The position numbers and the translations under genes are program-made. Of a stretch of 64,000 nucleotides of DNA, positions 36,372 through 43,739 are shown piece after piece. The stretch's first letter is position 1, and each line of letters opens with the position of its first letter. The stretch spans positions 1,922,001-1,986,000 of the forward strand of contig NZ_RJKL01000001.1 in assembly GCF_003751945.1 (NCBI RefSeq), in the 5' to 3' direction. The notes below the pieces were generated by a model, which was given only the letters and a program-made list of their open reading frames with translations, did not search any database and had not been told where the DNA came from. The stretch is from Couchioplanes caeruleus. GTDB lineage: Bacteria > Actinomycetota > Actinomycetes > Mycobacteriales > Micromonosporaceae.

Positions 36372-37580
36372 ATGTTCTCCCAGGCGAGCAGGCTGAAGAA
36401 TGTCCGGTACGACATCCGCGGCCCGGTGCTGCGGCGCGCGCAGGAGCTGGAGAACGCGGGCCACCGCATCCTCAAGCTGAACCTCGGCAATCCCGCGCCG
36501 TGGGGACTCAACACGCCCGAGGCGATCGTCGCCGACATGGTGCACAACCTGCCGTCCGCCGAGGGTTACAGCGACGCCCGCGGCATCTACTCGGCCCGGG
36601 TCGCGGTGGCGCAGTACTACCAGACCCTCGGCGTCGAGCACGTCCAGCCCGACGACGTGTTCCTGGGCAACGGCGTCTCCGAGCTCATCGTCATGTCCCT
36701 GCAGGCGTTGCTCAACACCGGCGACGAGGTGCTCGTGCCGAGCCCCGACTACCCGCTCTGGACCGGCGCGGTGACGCTGTGCGGCGGGCAGCCGGTGCAC
36801 TACCGCTGCGACCCGGCGCAGGGCTGGCAGCCGGACCTGGAGCACGTGGCGGCGTCCATCACCTCCCGGACCCGGGCCCTCGTGATCATCAACCCGAACA
36901 ATCCGACCGGCGCGGTCTACTCGCGGGAGACCCTGCTGGGCCTGCTCGAGATCGCCCGGCGGCACGGGCTGCTCGTGCTCTCCGACGAGATCTACGACAA
37001 GATCGTCTACGACGAGGCGCGGCATCTCTGCGCGGCGGCGCTCGCCCCGGACCTGCTCGTGCTCACCATGGGCGGGCTGTCGAAGACGTACCGGGCGGCG
37101 GGTTTCCGGTCGGGCTGGATGGCGGTGAGCGGCCCGGCCACCCACGCCACCGAATACCTCGAGGGCCTGCAACTGCTCGCGAACATGCGGCTCTGCCCGA
37201 ACGTGCCGGCCCAACACGCCGTGCAGACCGCCCTGGGCGGATTCCAGAGCATCACCACGCTCATCCGGCCCGGCGGCCGCCTGTACGAGCAGCGCGAGCA
37301 CGCCTGGCGCAAGATGACCGAGATCCCGGGCGTCGACTGCGTGAAGCCGGAGGGCGCGCTGTATCTCTTCGCCCGGCTCGATCCCGAGGTGCACAAGATC
37401 CGAGATGACCAGCGGCTGATCATCGATCTGCTGGAGCAGCAGCTCATGCTGCTGTCGCACGGCACGGGGTTCAATCTGCCCACGCCGGACCACCTCCGGA
37501 TGGTCTTCCTGGCGCCGGTCGACGTGCTCGACGACGCGACCGACCGCCTGCGCCGCTTCCTCGAGACATACCAGCAGTAA
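36372..37580 (+). CDS. PLP-dependent aminotransferase, AlaA-type
   Basis: A 402-residue fold-type I aminotransferase. Its N-terminus (LKNVRYDIRGPVLRRAQELE, KLNLGNPAPWG) closely matches the glutamate-pyruvate aminotransferase AlaA/YfbQ. Catalytic features are the Asn-Pro-Asn-Asn-Pro-Thr-Gly loop, the Asp-Tyr pair in LLVLSDEIYDKIVYD and the Schiff-base Lys in G-G-L-S-K-T-Y-R (about residue 240), with the carboxylate-binding Arg in LRMVFLAP. AlaA makes alanine from pyruvate and glutamate. The gene stands alone, with a leaderless-type promoter overlapping the divergent chemoreceptor 5' region. Confidence 0.92.
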   Translation: MFSQASRLKNVRYDIRGPVLRRAQELENAGHRILKLNLGNPAPWGLNTPEAIVADMVHNLPSAEGYSDARGIYSARVAVAQYYQTLGVEHVQPDDVFLGNGVSELIVMSLQALLNTGDEVLVPSPDYPLWTGAVTLCGGQPVHYRCDPAQGWQPDLEHVAASITSRTRALVIINPNNPTGAVYSRETLLGLLEIARRHGLLVLSDEIYDKIVYDEARHLCAAALAPDLLVLTMGGLSKTYRAAGFRSGWMAVSGPATHATEYLEGLQLLANMRLCPNVPAQHAVQTALGGFQSITTLIRPGGRLYEQREHAWRKMTEIPGVDCVKPEGALYLFARLDPEVHKIRDDQRLIIDLLEQQLMLLSHGTGFNLPTPDHLRMVFLAPVDVLDDATDRLRRFLETYQQ

Positions 37581-37713
37581 CAGAAGGTCCACCTTCCGTA
37601 CGCGGGCCGGCGGATGATCGGCCATTCGCGCTGTCCGCCGCGCGACGCGACCATGGTGCCCGGAGCCTCGCGGGCGTCTGCTGAACGGCAGGACGACACG
37701 AGGAGTGGTTCGC

Positions 37714-39486
37714 ATGGCTGTCCCCTTGCAGGAATTCCACTACAGCGCCGCCGAGGACACGGACACCGAGCGGGAAGCGGTCTCGCGCACGCCCGCCTCG
37801 TTCGGCGCTGCGGACGCCGGCCCGGATGCCGGCACGGATGCCGCCGCATCGGCGGGACCGATGTTCACCAGCAACGAGGCGGCGGCCCGGTTCTATCTGG
37901 ACGAGCTGCTGCGCCGGGACGAGCGCCCGGCCATGCAGGCCGTGGTGGCGCCCGAGCGGCCCGAGCGCGTGCCCGGCCTGGTCGTCAAGAAGGACGAGGA
38001 CCTTCCGGCCGTGGGTACGCGCCAGGTCCGCTTCACCCAGACGCACCGAAGCATCCCGGTCTTCGGCGCCGGCGCCGTGGTCGAGCTCACCAGCGACCGC
38101 GATCTGGTGAGCGTGACCGCCCAGCTCGACGAGGTCACCGGCGTCGACCCGGTGGAGAGCCTGAGCCGCATGGAGGCGCTGGAGAAGGTGGCCACCTGGA
38201 CGGGCAAGACGATCCCGGCCGAGGCCGGCGTCGACGGCCGTCTCATGTACTACAAGGAGGACGAGTCCGGGGAATGGCACCTGGCATGGTTCTTCAAGGC
38301 CCTGCCGGCCTCGCCGCCGGCTCCCGACGAGCCTGACCCGGCGATCCTGCGCGGGCACGGCCTCGGTCCGCGACCGGTCCCGGAGAGCGTCAACTACCTC
38401 GTCGACGCCCACGACGGCCGCATCCTCTTCTGCTACAGCGCGATCGCCACCGGCGCCCCGATCCCGCCGCCGACCAAGTGCACCGGCGTCGACGAGGACG
38501 AGACGAAGCAGACCTTCTTCGGCCGTCTGGAAGCCGACGGCGCCGGTTGCCAGATGGACGACCCGCTGCGCAACGTCCGCACGTACGACATCGAGTTCGC
38601 GGACATCTTCGACGGCCCGCCGTTGCCGCAGCGGGCGGTGGCCGCCACGTCCAGCGACTACGGCTCCACCAACCGGGCCGCCGTCTCCGCCCACCTCAAC
38701 GCCTCCCGGGTGCAGGACTTCTACAAGTCGGTCCTGCAGCGTGAGGGCATCGACGGGCAGGGCATGGTGCTCGTCTCGATCGTCAACACCACCGCCTCCG
38801 GTTTCGGCACGCCGCCGGAGCTCAAGAACGCGTTCTGGTCGCAGGGCCGGATGTGGTACGGCCAAACCCGCGACGCGCAGGGCCGTCTCGTGAGCCTCTC
38901 CCGCTACCTGGACGTGATCGGCCACGAGCTGACCCACGGCGTGATCGAGTCGACCTCGAACCTGGTGTACGCGACCCAGTCGGGCGCACTGAACGAGTCC
39001 TTCGCCGACTGCGCAGGGGTCATCATCAACAACTGGTACACCGCTCCCGACCGCGAGGACGTCCGTACGTGGAACTGGGAGATCGGCGCGGGCCTGGGCG
39101 GCGACAACCTGCCGTTGCGCGACTTCGCCGATCCCGCCCGGCTGGGAGATCCGGCGCACATGCGCGACTTCAAGCGCCTGCGCCCCGGCGAGCTGCCGCA
39201 TCCGCAGCGCAACGACTCGGGCTGGGTGCACGTCAACAGCAACATCCACAACAAGGCGGTGCACAACCTGCTGACCATGGAGGAGAACGGCACGCGCGTG
39301 TTCACCGTCCAGGATGTGGCCGTGCTGACCTATCTGGGCATGGCCCGGCTGGTCCCGCTCGCCACCTTCCCGCAGGCGCTGCGGTCGATCGTGGACGTGG
39401 CGGCGACGTACTTCGGCGGCAGCCCGCAGCGCGACGCGAAGATGGCGGCGATCCGCCGCGCCTACGACCTCGTCGGCATCAGCTGA
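37714..39486 (+). CDS. M4-family (thermolysin-like) metallopeptidase without signal peptide
   Basis: A 590-residue protein with ATG at 37714 and GAGGAG upstream. The N-terminal part contains an FTP/PepSY-like propeptide (QVRFTQTHRSIPVFGAGAVV, residues about 105-150). The catalytic domain has the zinc site V-I-G-H-E-L-T-H-G near residue 407, the third ligand in SGALNESFADCAGVI and the proton-donor region HVNSNIHNKAVHNL. The C-terminal helical domain is present. M4 enzymes are normally exported, but this one begins MAVPLQEFHYSAAEDTDTER, hydrophilic and acidic, with no signal sequence. It may be cytoplasmic or exported by another route, like protealysin-type members. Confidence 0.93.
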   Translation: MAVPLQEFHYSAAEDTDTEREAVSRTPASFGAADAGPDAGTDAAASAGPMFTSNEAAARFYLDELLRRDERPAMQAVVAPERPERVPGLVVKKDEDLPAVGTRQVRFTQTHRSIPVFGAGAVVELTSDRDLVSVTAQLDEVTGVDPVESLSRMEALEKVATWTGKTIPAEAGVDGRLMYYKEDESGEWHLAWFFKALPASPPAPDEPDPAILRGHGLGPRPVPESVNYLVDAHDGRILFCYSAIATGAPIPPPTKCTGVDEDETKQTFFGRLEADGAGCQMDDPLRNVRTYDIEFADIFDGPPLPQRAVAATSSDYGSTNRAAVSAHLNASRVQDFYKSVLQREGIDGQGMVLVSIVNTTASGFGTPPELKNAFWSQGRMWYGQTRDAQGRLVSLSRYLDVIGHELTHGVIESTSNLVYATQSGALNESFADCAGVIINNWYTAPDREDVRTWNWEIGAGLGGDNLPLRDFADPARLGDPAHMRDFKRLRPGELPHPQRNDSGWVHVNSNIHNKAVHNLLTMEENGTRVFTVQDVAVLTYLGMARLVPLATFPQALRSIVDVAATYFGGSPQRDAKMAAIRRAYDLVGIS

Positions 39487-39492
39487 GCCCGG

Positions 39493-39525
39493 CCGTCCCC
39501 GCCGGTCGGGACCCGGCGGGGACGG
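39493..39525. terminator. Bidirectional hairpin terminator
   Basis: A perfect 13-bp stem (39493-39505 with 39513-39525) with a 7-nt loop lies between the convergent peptidase and histidine kinase genes and could serve both. Confidence 0.65.
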
Positions 39526-39548
39526 TCCGCCACGGGGCGAGGTCCTCC

Positions 39549-41540
39549 TCATCCGGCAGGCAGCCGGATGGTGACGGTCGTGCCGGATCCCTCGACGGAC
39601 TGCACCGAGATGTGCCCGCCGTGGTTCTCCACGATCTTGTGGACGATGGCCAGTCCGAGGCCCGTACCGGGGATGGCCCGGTGGACCGCGTTGCTGGCCC
39701 GGAAGAACCGGGAGAACAGCCCTTGTTGTTCGCCGGACGGGATGCCCATGCCGGTGTCCGACACGGACACGTGGATCTCGTCGGCCTCGCGGCGGACGAC
39801 CAGGGTGACCGTTCCCCGCGCCGGGGTGAACTTGACCGCGTTGGACAGCAGGTTCGTCAGGACGCGGTCGAGCTGGTCCGGGTCCGCGGTCAGCTCGAGC
39901 GACCGGTCCACCTCGCTGCGCAGCTCGACCTCGCCCTTGGCCGCCGCCGGCGCCATCCCGGCGACCGCGCTCTCGGCGAGCTCGGTCAGGTCGACGGGGC
40001 GGCGGGACGCGCGGAACGACCCAGACTCGATCTTGGACAGGATGAGGATGTCCTCGATCAGTTCCCGCAGCCGCCGGGTGTTGCGCCCGATGACCTCCAG
40101 CATCTTGCGCTGCGGCGGTGCCAGCTCGCCGGCGTCCGCGTCGAGCAGCAGCTCCAGATAGCCGGCGATGCTGGTCAGCGGCGTACGCAGCTCGTGCGAG
40201 ACGGTCGACATGAAGTCCTTCTTCGCCGTGTCCAGCTCCTTGAGCCGGGCCACCAGATGCTGCTCCCGCTCGAACAGGCGGGCGTGGTGCACCCCGCGGC
40301 CCAGGTCCGCGGCGACCGCCTCGACCAGCCGTACGTCGGCCGGGGTCCAGGCCGGCCCGCCGTCGCGGATGAGGGTGAGCGCGCCCAGGCGCTCGTCGCC
40401 GACGCTGACCGCCGCGGTCAGGACCGTTCCGTCGCCGACCGCGGCCCAGGCCCGCCGTTCCGGCTCGGGCGGTGCCGCCTGGCCGGCCGCGGCCTGCTCG
40501 TCGGTGGTCCAGACGTCGCCGCTGCCGAGCCAGGAGGCGTCGCATCCGGCGAGCTCCTCGAGCACCCCGCCGGCGTGCTCGTCGCGCAGGCTCACCAGCG
40601 GCGGCACGTCGGTCTGCCCGGGTGCCATCCGCACCAGGACGTGATCGGCGTGGAAGATCTCGGCGAGGCCGCGTACGGCCTCGGTCAGCGCGTCCCCGAC
40701 CCACAGGTGCGCGCGGATGCGGTAGCCGAGCTGCCGGACCTCGGCGCGCAGCCGCGCGGAGTCCTTCTCGGCGGCGCGGATGCGGTCGCCGACCTCGGCC
40801 ATCTCGTTGATCGCCTGCGCGACCGCCCGGATCTCGACCGGTCCCGCGGTCGCGTCGGCGCGGATGTCCAGTTCCCCGGAGCGCCGCCGGCCGATGACGG
40901 AAATGATCCGCGCCAGCGGTCGGGTGATCTTGCGGGCGGTCTGCACCGCCGCGAGGACGGCGGTGATCGCCGCCAGCACGGTGAGGGCCACGACGACGGC
41001 GGTCGTCACGACGCCGAGGGTGGCGCTGCGCTCGCGCAGGTCGGCGGCGCGGGCGGCCAGCGCGGCGTCGAAGGCCTGGTTCTCGGAGTGGAACGCCTGG
41101 AAGAGCGGCTTGCCCTGTGCCACGAACCCCGCTGCCGCGGAGCTGCGCGGCGGGGCCGTGCGCTGCCGCTCGGCGAGCGCCCACCAGTGGCCGGCCTTGG
41201 CGAGCTGCCGGGCCACGGCGTCCTTCTCGTCGTCCCGGGACAGCTTCCGCAGCGTGGCCGCGACCTGCTCGAAGTCGGTGCGTGCCGCCCCGTACGAGGC
41301 GAGCAGCTCGCCGTCGCCGGTCAGCAGGTAGCCCCGCAGGCCGCGCTGGCCGTCGGCGAGCACGCTACGCAGGTCGGCGTTGGCGAGCTGGAGCGGCTGG
41401 ACGCGGGTGGAGAGCTCGTCGACGACCCGGTGCTGCATGACCAGCGCGGTGGTCTCGGCGACGCCGGTGCACACGATCAGTACGACCAGCACGCCGAACG
41501 CCCTCGTCAGCAAGCGCCCGACGGTCCGCTCCCGGGGCAT
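39549..41540 (-). CDS. Sensor histidine kinase (CHASE3-HAMP-GAF-HisKA-HATPase)
   Basis: A 663-residue membrane kinase with ATG at 41538-41540. Helix 1 (LLTRAFGVLVVLIVCTGVAE) is followed by a CHASE3-type helical region (QRGLRGYLLTGDGELLASYG), helix 2 near residue 175, HAMP (KITRPLARIISVIGRRRSGE), a GAF domain (about 280-430), HisKA S-T-V-S-H-E-L-R-T-P-L and an ATPase domain (NLLSNAVKFTPA, DTGMGIPSGEQQ, GTGLGLAIVHKIVE). The receiver gene at 41556 precedes it by 15 bases, so they form an operon. CHASE3/GAF kinases with CheY-like partners usually start phosphorelays; the output is unknown. The pair looks like the functional counterpart of the broken locus at 30-32.9 kb. Confidence 0.93.
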   Translation of the reverse strand: MPRERTVGRLLTRAFGVLVVLIVCTGVAETTALVMQHRVVDELSTRVQPLQLANADLRSVLADGQRGLRGYLLTGDGELLASYGAARTDFEQVAATLRKLSRDDEKDAVARQLAKAGHWWALAERQRTAPPRSSAAAGFVAQGKPLFQAFHSENQAFDAALAARAADLRERSATLGVVTTAVVVALTVLAAITAVLAAVQTARKITRPLARIISVIGRRRSGELDIRADATAGPVEIRAVAQAINEMAEVGDRIRAAEKDSARLRAEVRQLGYRIRAHLWVGDALTEAVRGLAEIFHADHVLVRMAPGQTDVPPLVSLRDEHAGGVLEELAGCDASWLGSGDVWTTDEQAAAGQAAPPEPERRAWAAVGDGTVLTAAVSVGDERLGALTLIRDGGPAWTPADVRLVEAVAADLGRGVHHARLFEREQHLVARLKELDTAKKDFMSTVSHELRTPLTSIAGYLELLLDADAGELAPPQRKMLEVIGRNTRRLRELIEDILILSKIESGSFRASRRPVDLTELAESAVAGMAPAAAKGEVELRSEVDRSLELTADPDQLDRVLTNLLSNAVKFTPARGTVTLVVRREADEIHVSVSDTGMGIPSGEQQGLFSRFFRASNAVHRAIPGTGLGLAIVHKIVENHGGHISVQSVEGSGTTVTIRLPAG

Positions 41541-41555
41541 GGGCGGCCGGTCCCG

Positions 41556-41930
41556 TCAGGCCGGGGTCCGGCTCAGCAATGCCTGGATCCGCGACACGAG
41601 CTCGCGCGGACTGAAGGGCTTGGTGACATAGTCGTCGGCGCCCGCGCTGAACCCGCCCTCGACGTCCTGATCCTGCACCCGGGCGGTGAGCATGATGATC
41701 AGCGTCCCGGCGGTGACGGGATCCGCGCGCAGCATCCGGCACACGTCGATGCCGGAGAGGCCGGGCATCGACACGTCCAGGACCGCGAGCGTGGGTCGCC
41801 GGGCCCGGGCCTGCTCCACCGCGGCCTGCCCGTCCTCGACGGCGATCACCTCGAGGCCGGCCTGTTCGAGTTTGAACGCGACGAGGTCCCGGATGTCGGC
41901 GTCGTCGTCGGCGACCAGCACCACCGGCAC
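41556..41930 (-). CDS. Single-domain response regulator (CheY-like)
   Basis: A 124-residue receiver with a GTG start (41928-41930) preceded by AGGGGGA. It has the acidic cluster V-A-D-D-D-A-D, the phosphoacceptor in LAVLDVSMPG, the Thr in IMLTARV and the Lys in YVTKPFSPRELV. No output domain follows. It sits 15 bases upstream of the kinase gene and is similar in length and C-terminus to the regulator at 31072-31446. Both regulator genes have the motif AWAACGGATAT shortly upstream, suggesting common control. Confidence 0.92.
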   Translation of the reverse strand: MPVVLVADDDADIRDLVAFKLEQAGLEVIAVEDGQAAVEQARARRPTLAVLDVSMPGLSGIDVCRMLRADPVTAGTLIIMLTARVQDQDVEGGFSAGADDYVTKPFSPRELVSRIQALLSRTPA

Positions 41931-41965
41931 GGTTCCCCCTATGGGTTTCGCTCGTTATTAGCACG

Positions 41966-41975
41966 ATATCCGTTT
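41966..41975 (-). promoter_or_regulatory. Shared upstream motif AAACGGATAT of the receiver gene
   Basis: AAACGGATAT on the minus strand lies 36 bases before the receiver start; nearly the same decamer, TAACGGATAT (31493-31502, minus), lies 47 bases before the paralogous receiver. It may be a promoter element or regulator site. Confidence 0.35.
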
Positions 41976-42097
41976 AGTCCGCTCTGCGATTGCCGCTCGC
42001 CGCAACCGCATGGCAACTGCCGTGCAGCGCAGATGCAGCCCCATCCGGGTGTCCTGGACGCAGACGCCCGTCCGCGAGCGCACGGTAGGAGGATCTG

Positions 42098-42337
42098 ATG
42101 ACCGCTGTGGAAACCGACGACATCCGCTCCGAGGCGCTGTTCGTCTCCGACCTGCAGAGCTCTCAGCACCCGTCGCCCGAGCTCATCCGGGCCGCCGTCA
42201 GCGCCACGGTCGACCGCCTCGGCGAGCAGGGCTGCGCCGAGCTGGTGGCGCAGGAGTTCGGCGAGCACCCGGACTGCGCGCTGGGCCGGATGCGGTGGGC
42301 CCGCGGGGCGGTGCGCAGCGCGTTCGAGGCCGCCTGA
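42098..42337 (+). CDS. Small conserved-looking protein of unknown function
   Basis: A 79-residue protein with a strong ribosome site (AGGAGG, seven bases before the ATG). It is acidic and predicted helical: SPELIRAAVSATVDRLGEQG, CAELVAQEFGEHPDCALGRM, RWARGAVRSAFEA. Two Cys residues are present. I recognise no domain. It lies divergent from the receiver-kinase operon and ends two bases before the convergent YiaA-like gene, and might belong to that sensory system. Confidence 0.75.
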   Translation: MTAVETDDIRSEALFVSDLQSSQHPSPELIRAAVSATVDRLGEQGCAELVAQEFGEHPDCALGRMRWARGAVRSAFEAA

Positions 42338-42339
42338 CC

Positions 42340-42831
42340 TCACCGCGTGACGGTCGTGGTGGTCGTGACCGCCGCGGGCGGCACGGCGTACGACGTCGGC
42401 GCCGGCGACGCGGCGTGCGACGGCGCCCGGAACAGCAGCATGTCCCGCACGTTCTTCTGCACGGCGACCGCGGCGAACAAGGTCAAGACGAACGCCAGCC
42501 CGTAGAAGCCCTTCTCGCTGAGCAGCATCCCGCTGTTCCAGAGGCCGACCACCAGCATCACGACGCCGAGGCCGACCGTGGCCCACGACAGGCCGAGGTA
42601 CAACGCCGACACCGGCAGACCCTCCGCCTTGTCGCGCACCGACTTCTGCAGGGACACGGCGGCGAACAGGCCCAGGACGAGGACCGAGGCGTAGAAGCCC
42701 TTCTCACTCTTCGTCATCTCGGCGTTCCACAGCCCGACCGCGTAGCACAGGACGCCGAGGAACAGGGCGGCCCAGGAGGCGCCGACGAAGGCGGCGGTGG
42801 GCTTGACCGAGAAGGACGGCTGAGCGGTCAT
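42340..42831 (-). CDS. YiaA/YiaB-family inner membrane protein (duplicated two-helix domain)
   Basis: A 163-residue protein with ATG at 42829-42831 and GGAGAA upstream. Two tandem copies of the YiaAB two-helix unit are visible: GLWNAEMTKSEKGFYASVLV to VSLQKSVRD and GLWNSGMLLSEKGFYGLAFV to VAVQKNVRD, each preceded by another hydrophobic helix, giving four membrane segments. A Pro/Ala/Thr-rich tail (residues 135-163) follows. YiaA proteins are membrane proteins of unknown biochemical function. The internal duplication is normal for YiaA itself. Confidence 0.88.
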   Translation of the reverse strand: MTAQPSFSVKPTAAFVGASWAALFLGVLCYAVGLWNAEMTKSEKGFYASVLVLGLFAAVSLQKSVRDKAEGLPVSALYLGLSWATVGLGVVMLVVGLWNSGMLLSEKGFYGLAFVLTLFAAVAVQKNVRDMLLFRAPSHAASPAPTSYAVPPAAVTTTTTVTR

Positions 42832-43059
42832 GGCATTTCTCCGAATCACGTGGAGGGCGGGGTTGACGTGCTCAAACAGTCTGCGGGCGGCCGGGCCGAC
42901 GACCGTGAGTAGTCGTACTTATCCGCGCTGAGCCGTCGCGCGGTACGGACGGGCGGCCCACGGACACCTGAAAGGCCGACGTAAGCGCTCACCGGTGCAC
43001 CTACGGTGGGTGATGTTTCCGCCCGGTAACCGGCGGACAGCCGGGAAGGGGCGGAAGTC

Positions 43060-43578
43060 GTGCGGCAGCGGATGAGGGCCCGGCACCGGGCGGTCCGGTC
43101 GCGCCGGTGGCCCTGGACGGTGGTCGCCGCGGCGCTGCTCACGCTGGCCGCCACGATTCCCCTGCTGCTGCGCGACGCGGGTACGCCGCAGGCCGCCGTA
43201 CCGTTGCCGGCCGTCTCGATCCCGCAGCCGCCCACGGCCGACCCGCCCCCGGGCTCCCGGCAGCCGCTGCGGGCGGTCACCCAGGCTCGCAAGGCCGACA
43301 CCGCCACGCCCAGCCCGGCTCCCGCGACTCCGGTGCTGCTCGGCCCGTCCGACGCCGCCGGGCTGCCCCCGCTCCTGGGCTCCTACTGCCAGGACACCGC
43401 CGGGAAGCACACGATCGCCATGCTCACCGGCGGCGTATGGGTCTGCGGCCGCGCATCCCGCGACCCGGCCCCGATCGACATGGACGCGATGTGCGGCTGG
43501 CGCTACGGCACCGGCGCGTACGCCCAGCACGTCTCCAGGGATCCCACGGGGTGGCGCTGCTACCGCGACGGCCCGTAA
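43060..43578 (+). CDS. Secreted or membrane-anchored protein of unknown function
   Basis: A 172-residue protein from a GTG preceded by AAGGGGCGG; an ATG four codons later is an alternative. An Arg-rich N-terminus leads to one membrane helix (WPWTVVAAALLTLAATIPLL, residues about 17-36), a Pro-rich linker (40-95) and a small extracytoplasmic domain with four Cys (GSYCQDTAG, VWVCGRAS, DAMCGWRYG, GWRCYRDG), which could form two disulfides. No known family is recognised. Its stop codon overlaps the probable -10 of the trp leader. Confidence 0.7.
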   Translation: MRQRMRARHRAVRSRRWPWTVVAAALLTLAATIPLLLRDAGTPQAAVPLPAVSIPQPPTADPPPGSRQPLRAVTQARKADTATPSPAPATPVLLGPSDAAGLPPLLGSYCQDTAGKHTIAMLTGGVWVCGRASRDPAPIDMDAMCGWRYGTGAYAQHVSRDPTGWRCYRDGP

Positions 43579-43581
43579 GCT
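43576..43581 (+). promoter_or_regulatory. -10 element of the trp leader transcript
   Basis: TAAGCT lies eight bases before the ATG of the leader peptide, so the leader mRNA is probably leaderless or starts within two bases of the ATG. Confidence 0.5.
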
Positions 43582-43589
43582 TCCCAGCC

Positions 43590-43652
43590 ATGTACGCGCA
43601 ACCGAGCATGTGGTGGCCCGCCGACCCGGCGGCCACACCCTCCCGCGCGTAA
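43590..43652 (+). CDS. Trp leader peptide with tandem Trp codons
   Basis: A 20-codon frame encodes MYAQPSMWWPADPAATPSRA. Two adjacent TGG codons (43611-43616) sit inside the left arm of the first leader hairpin, as needed for ribosome-stalling control. It begins eight bases after a TAAGCT hexamer without a ribosome site, like leaderless trp leader peptides of Streptomyces. Its function is to sense charged tRNA-Trp for the downstream anthranilate synthase gene. Confidence 0.85.
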   Translation: MYAQPSMWWPADPAATPSRA

Positions 43653-43686
43653 CCCACCACCGCGGCCGCCTCCGACGAGGCGGCCG
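43613..43686 (+). promoter_or_regulatory. Transcription attenuator of the fused anthranilate synthase gene
   Basis: Three pairings can be drawn. Hairpin 1:2 pairs 43613-43623 with 43627-43636 (10 bp, one bulged C) over the Trp codons. Terminator 3:4 pairs 43663-43672 with 43677-43686 (10 bp, CGAC loop). The alternative 2:3 antiterminator pairs GGCGGCC (43628-43634) with GGCCGCC (43664-43670) and excludes both. A ribosome stalled at the Trp codons would block 1:2, allow 2:3 and permit readthrough. No U-tract follows the terminator, as is usual in high-GC actinobacteria. Confidence 0.8.
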
Positions 43687-43739
43687 TCGTCGTAGGGACG
43701 GATTCCTCGCCGGGCGGCCCTGAGCCGATCGAGGAACCC

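Noticed and set aside
37583..37596. GAAGGTCCACCTTC palindrome after the aminotransferase gene as a terminator
   Set aside because: The stem is only six base pairs with a two-base loop and no U-tract; too weak to call.
37471..41184. Open frame of more than 1200 codons on the minus strand across the peptidase and kinase genes
   Set aside because: Long antisense frames are expected at this GC content; the sequence is Arg/Pro/Gly/His-rich without domains, and real genes with recognised motifs occupy the region in other frames.
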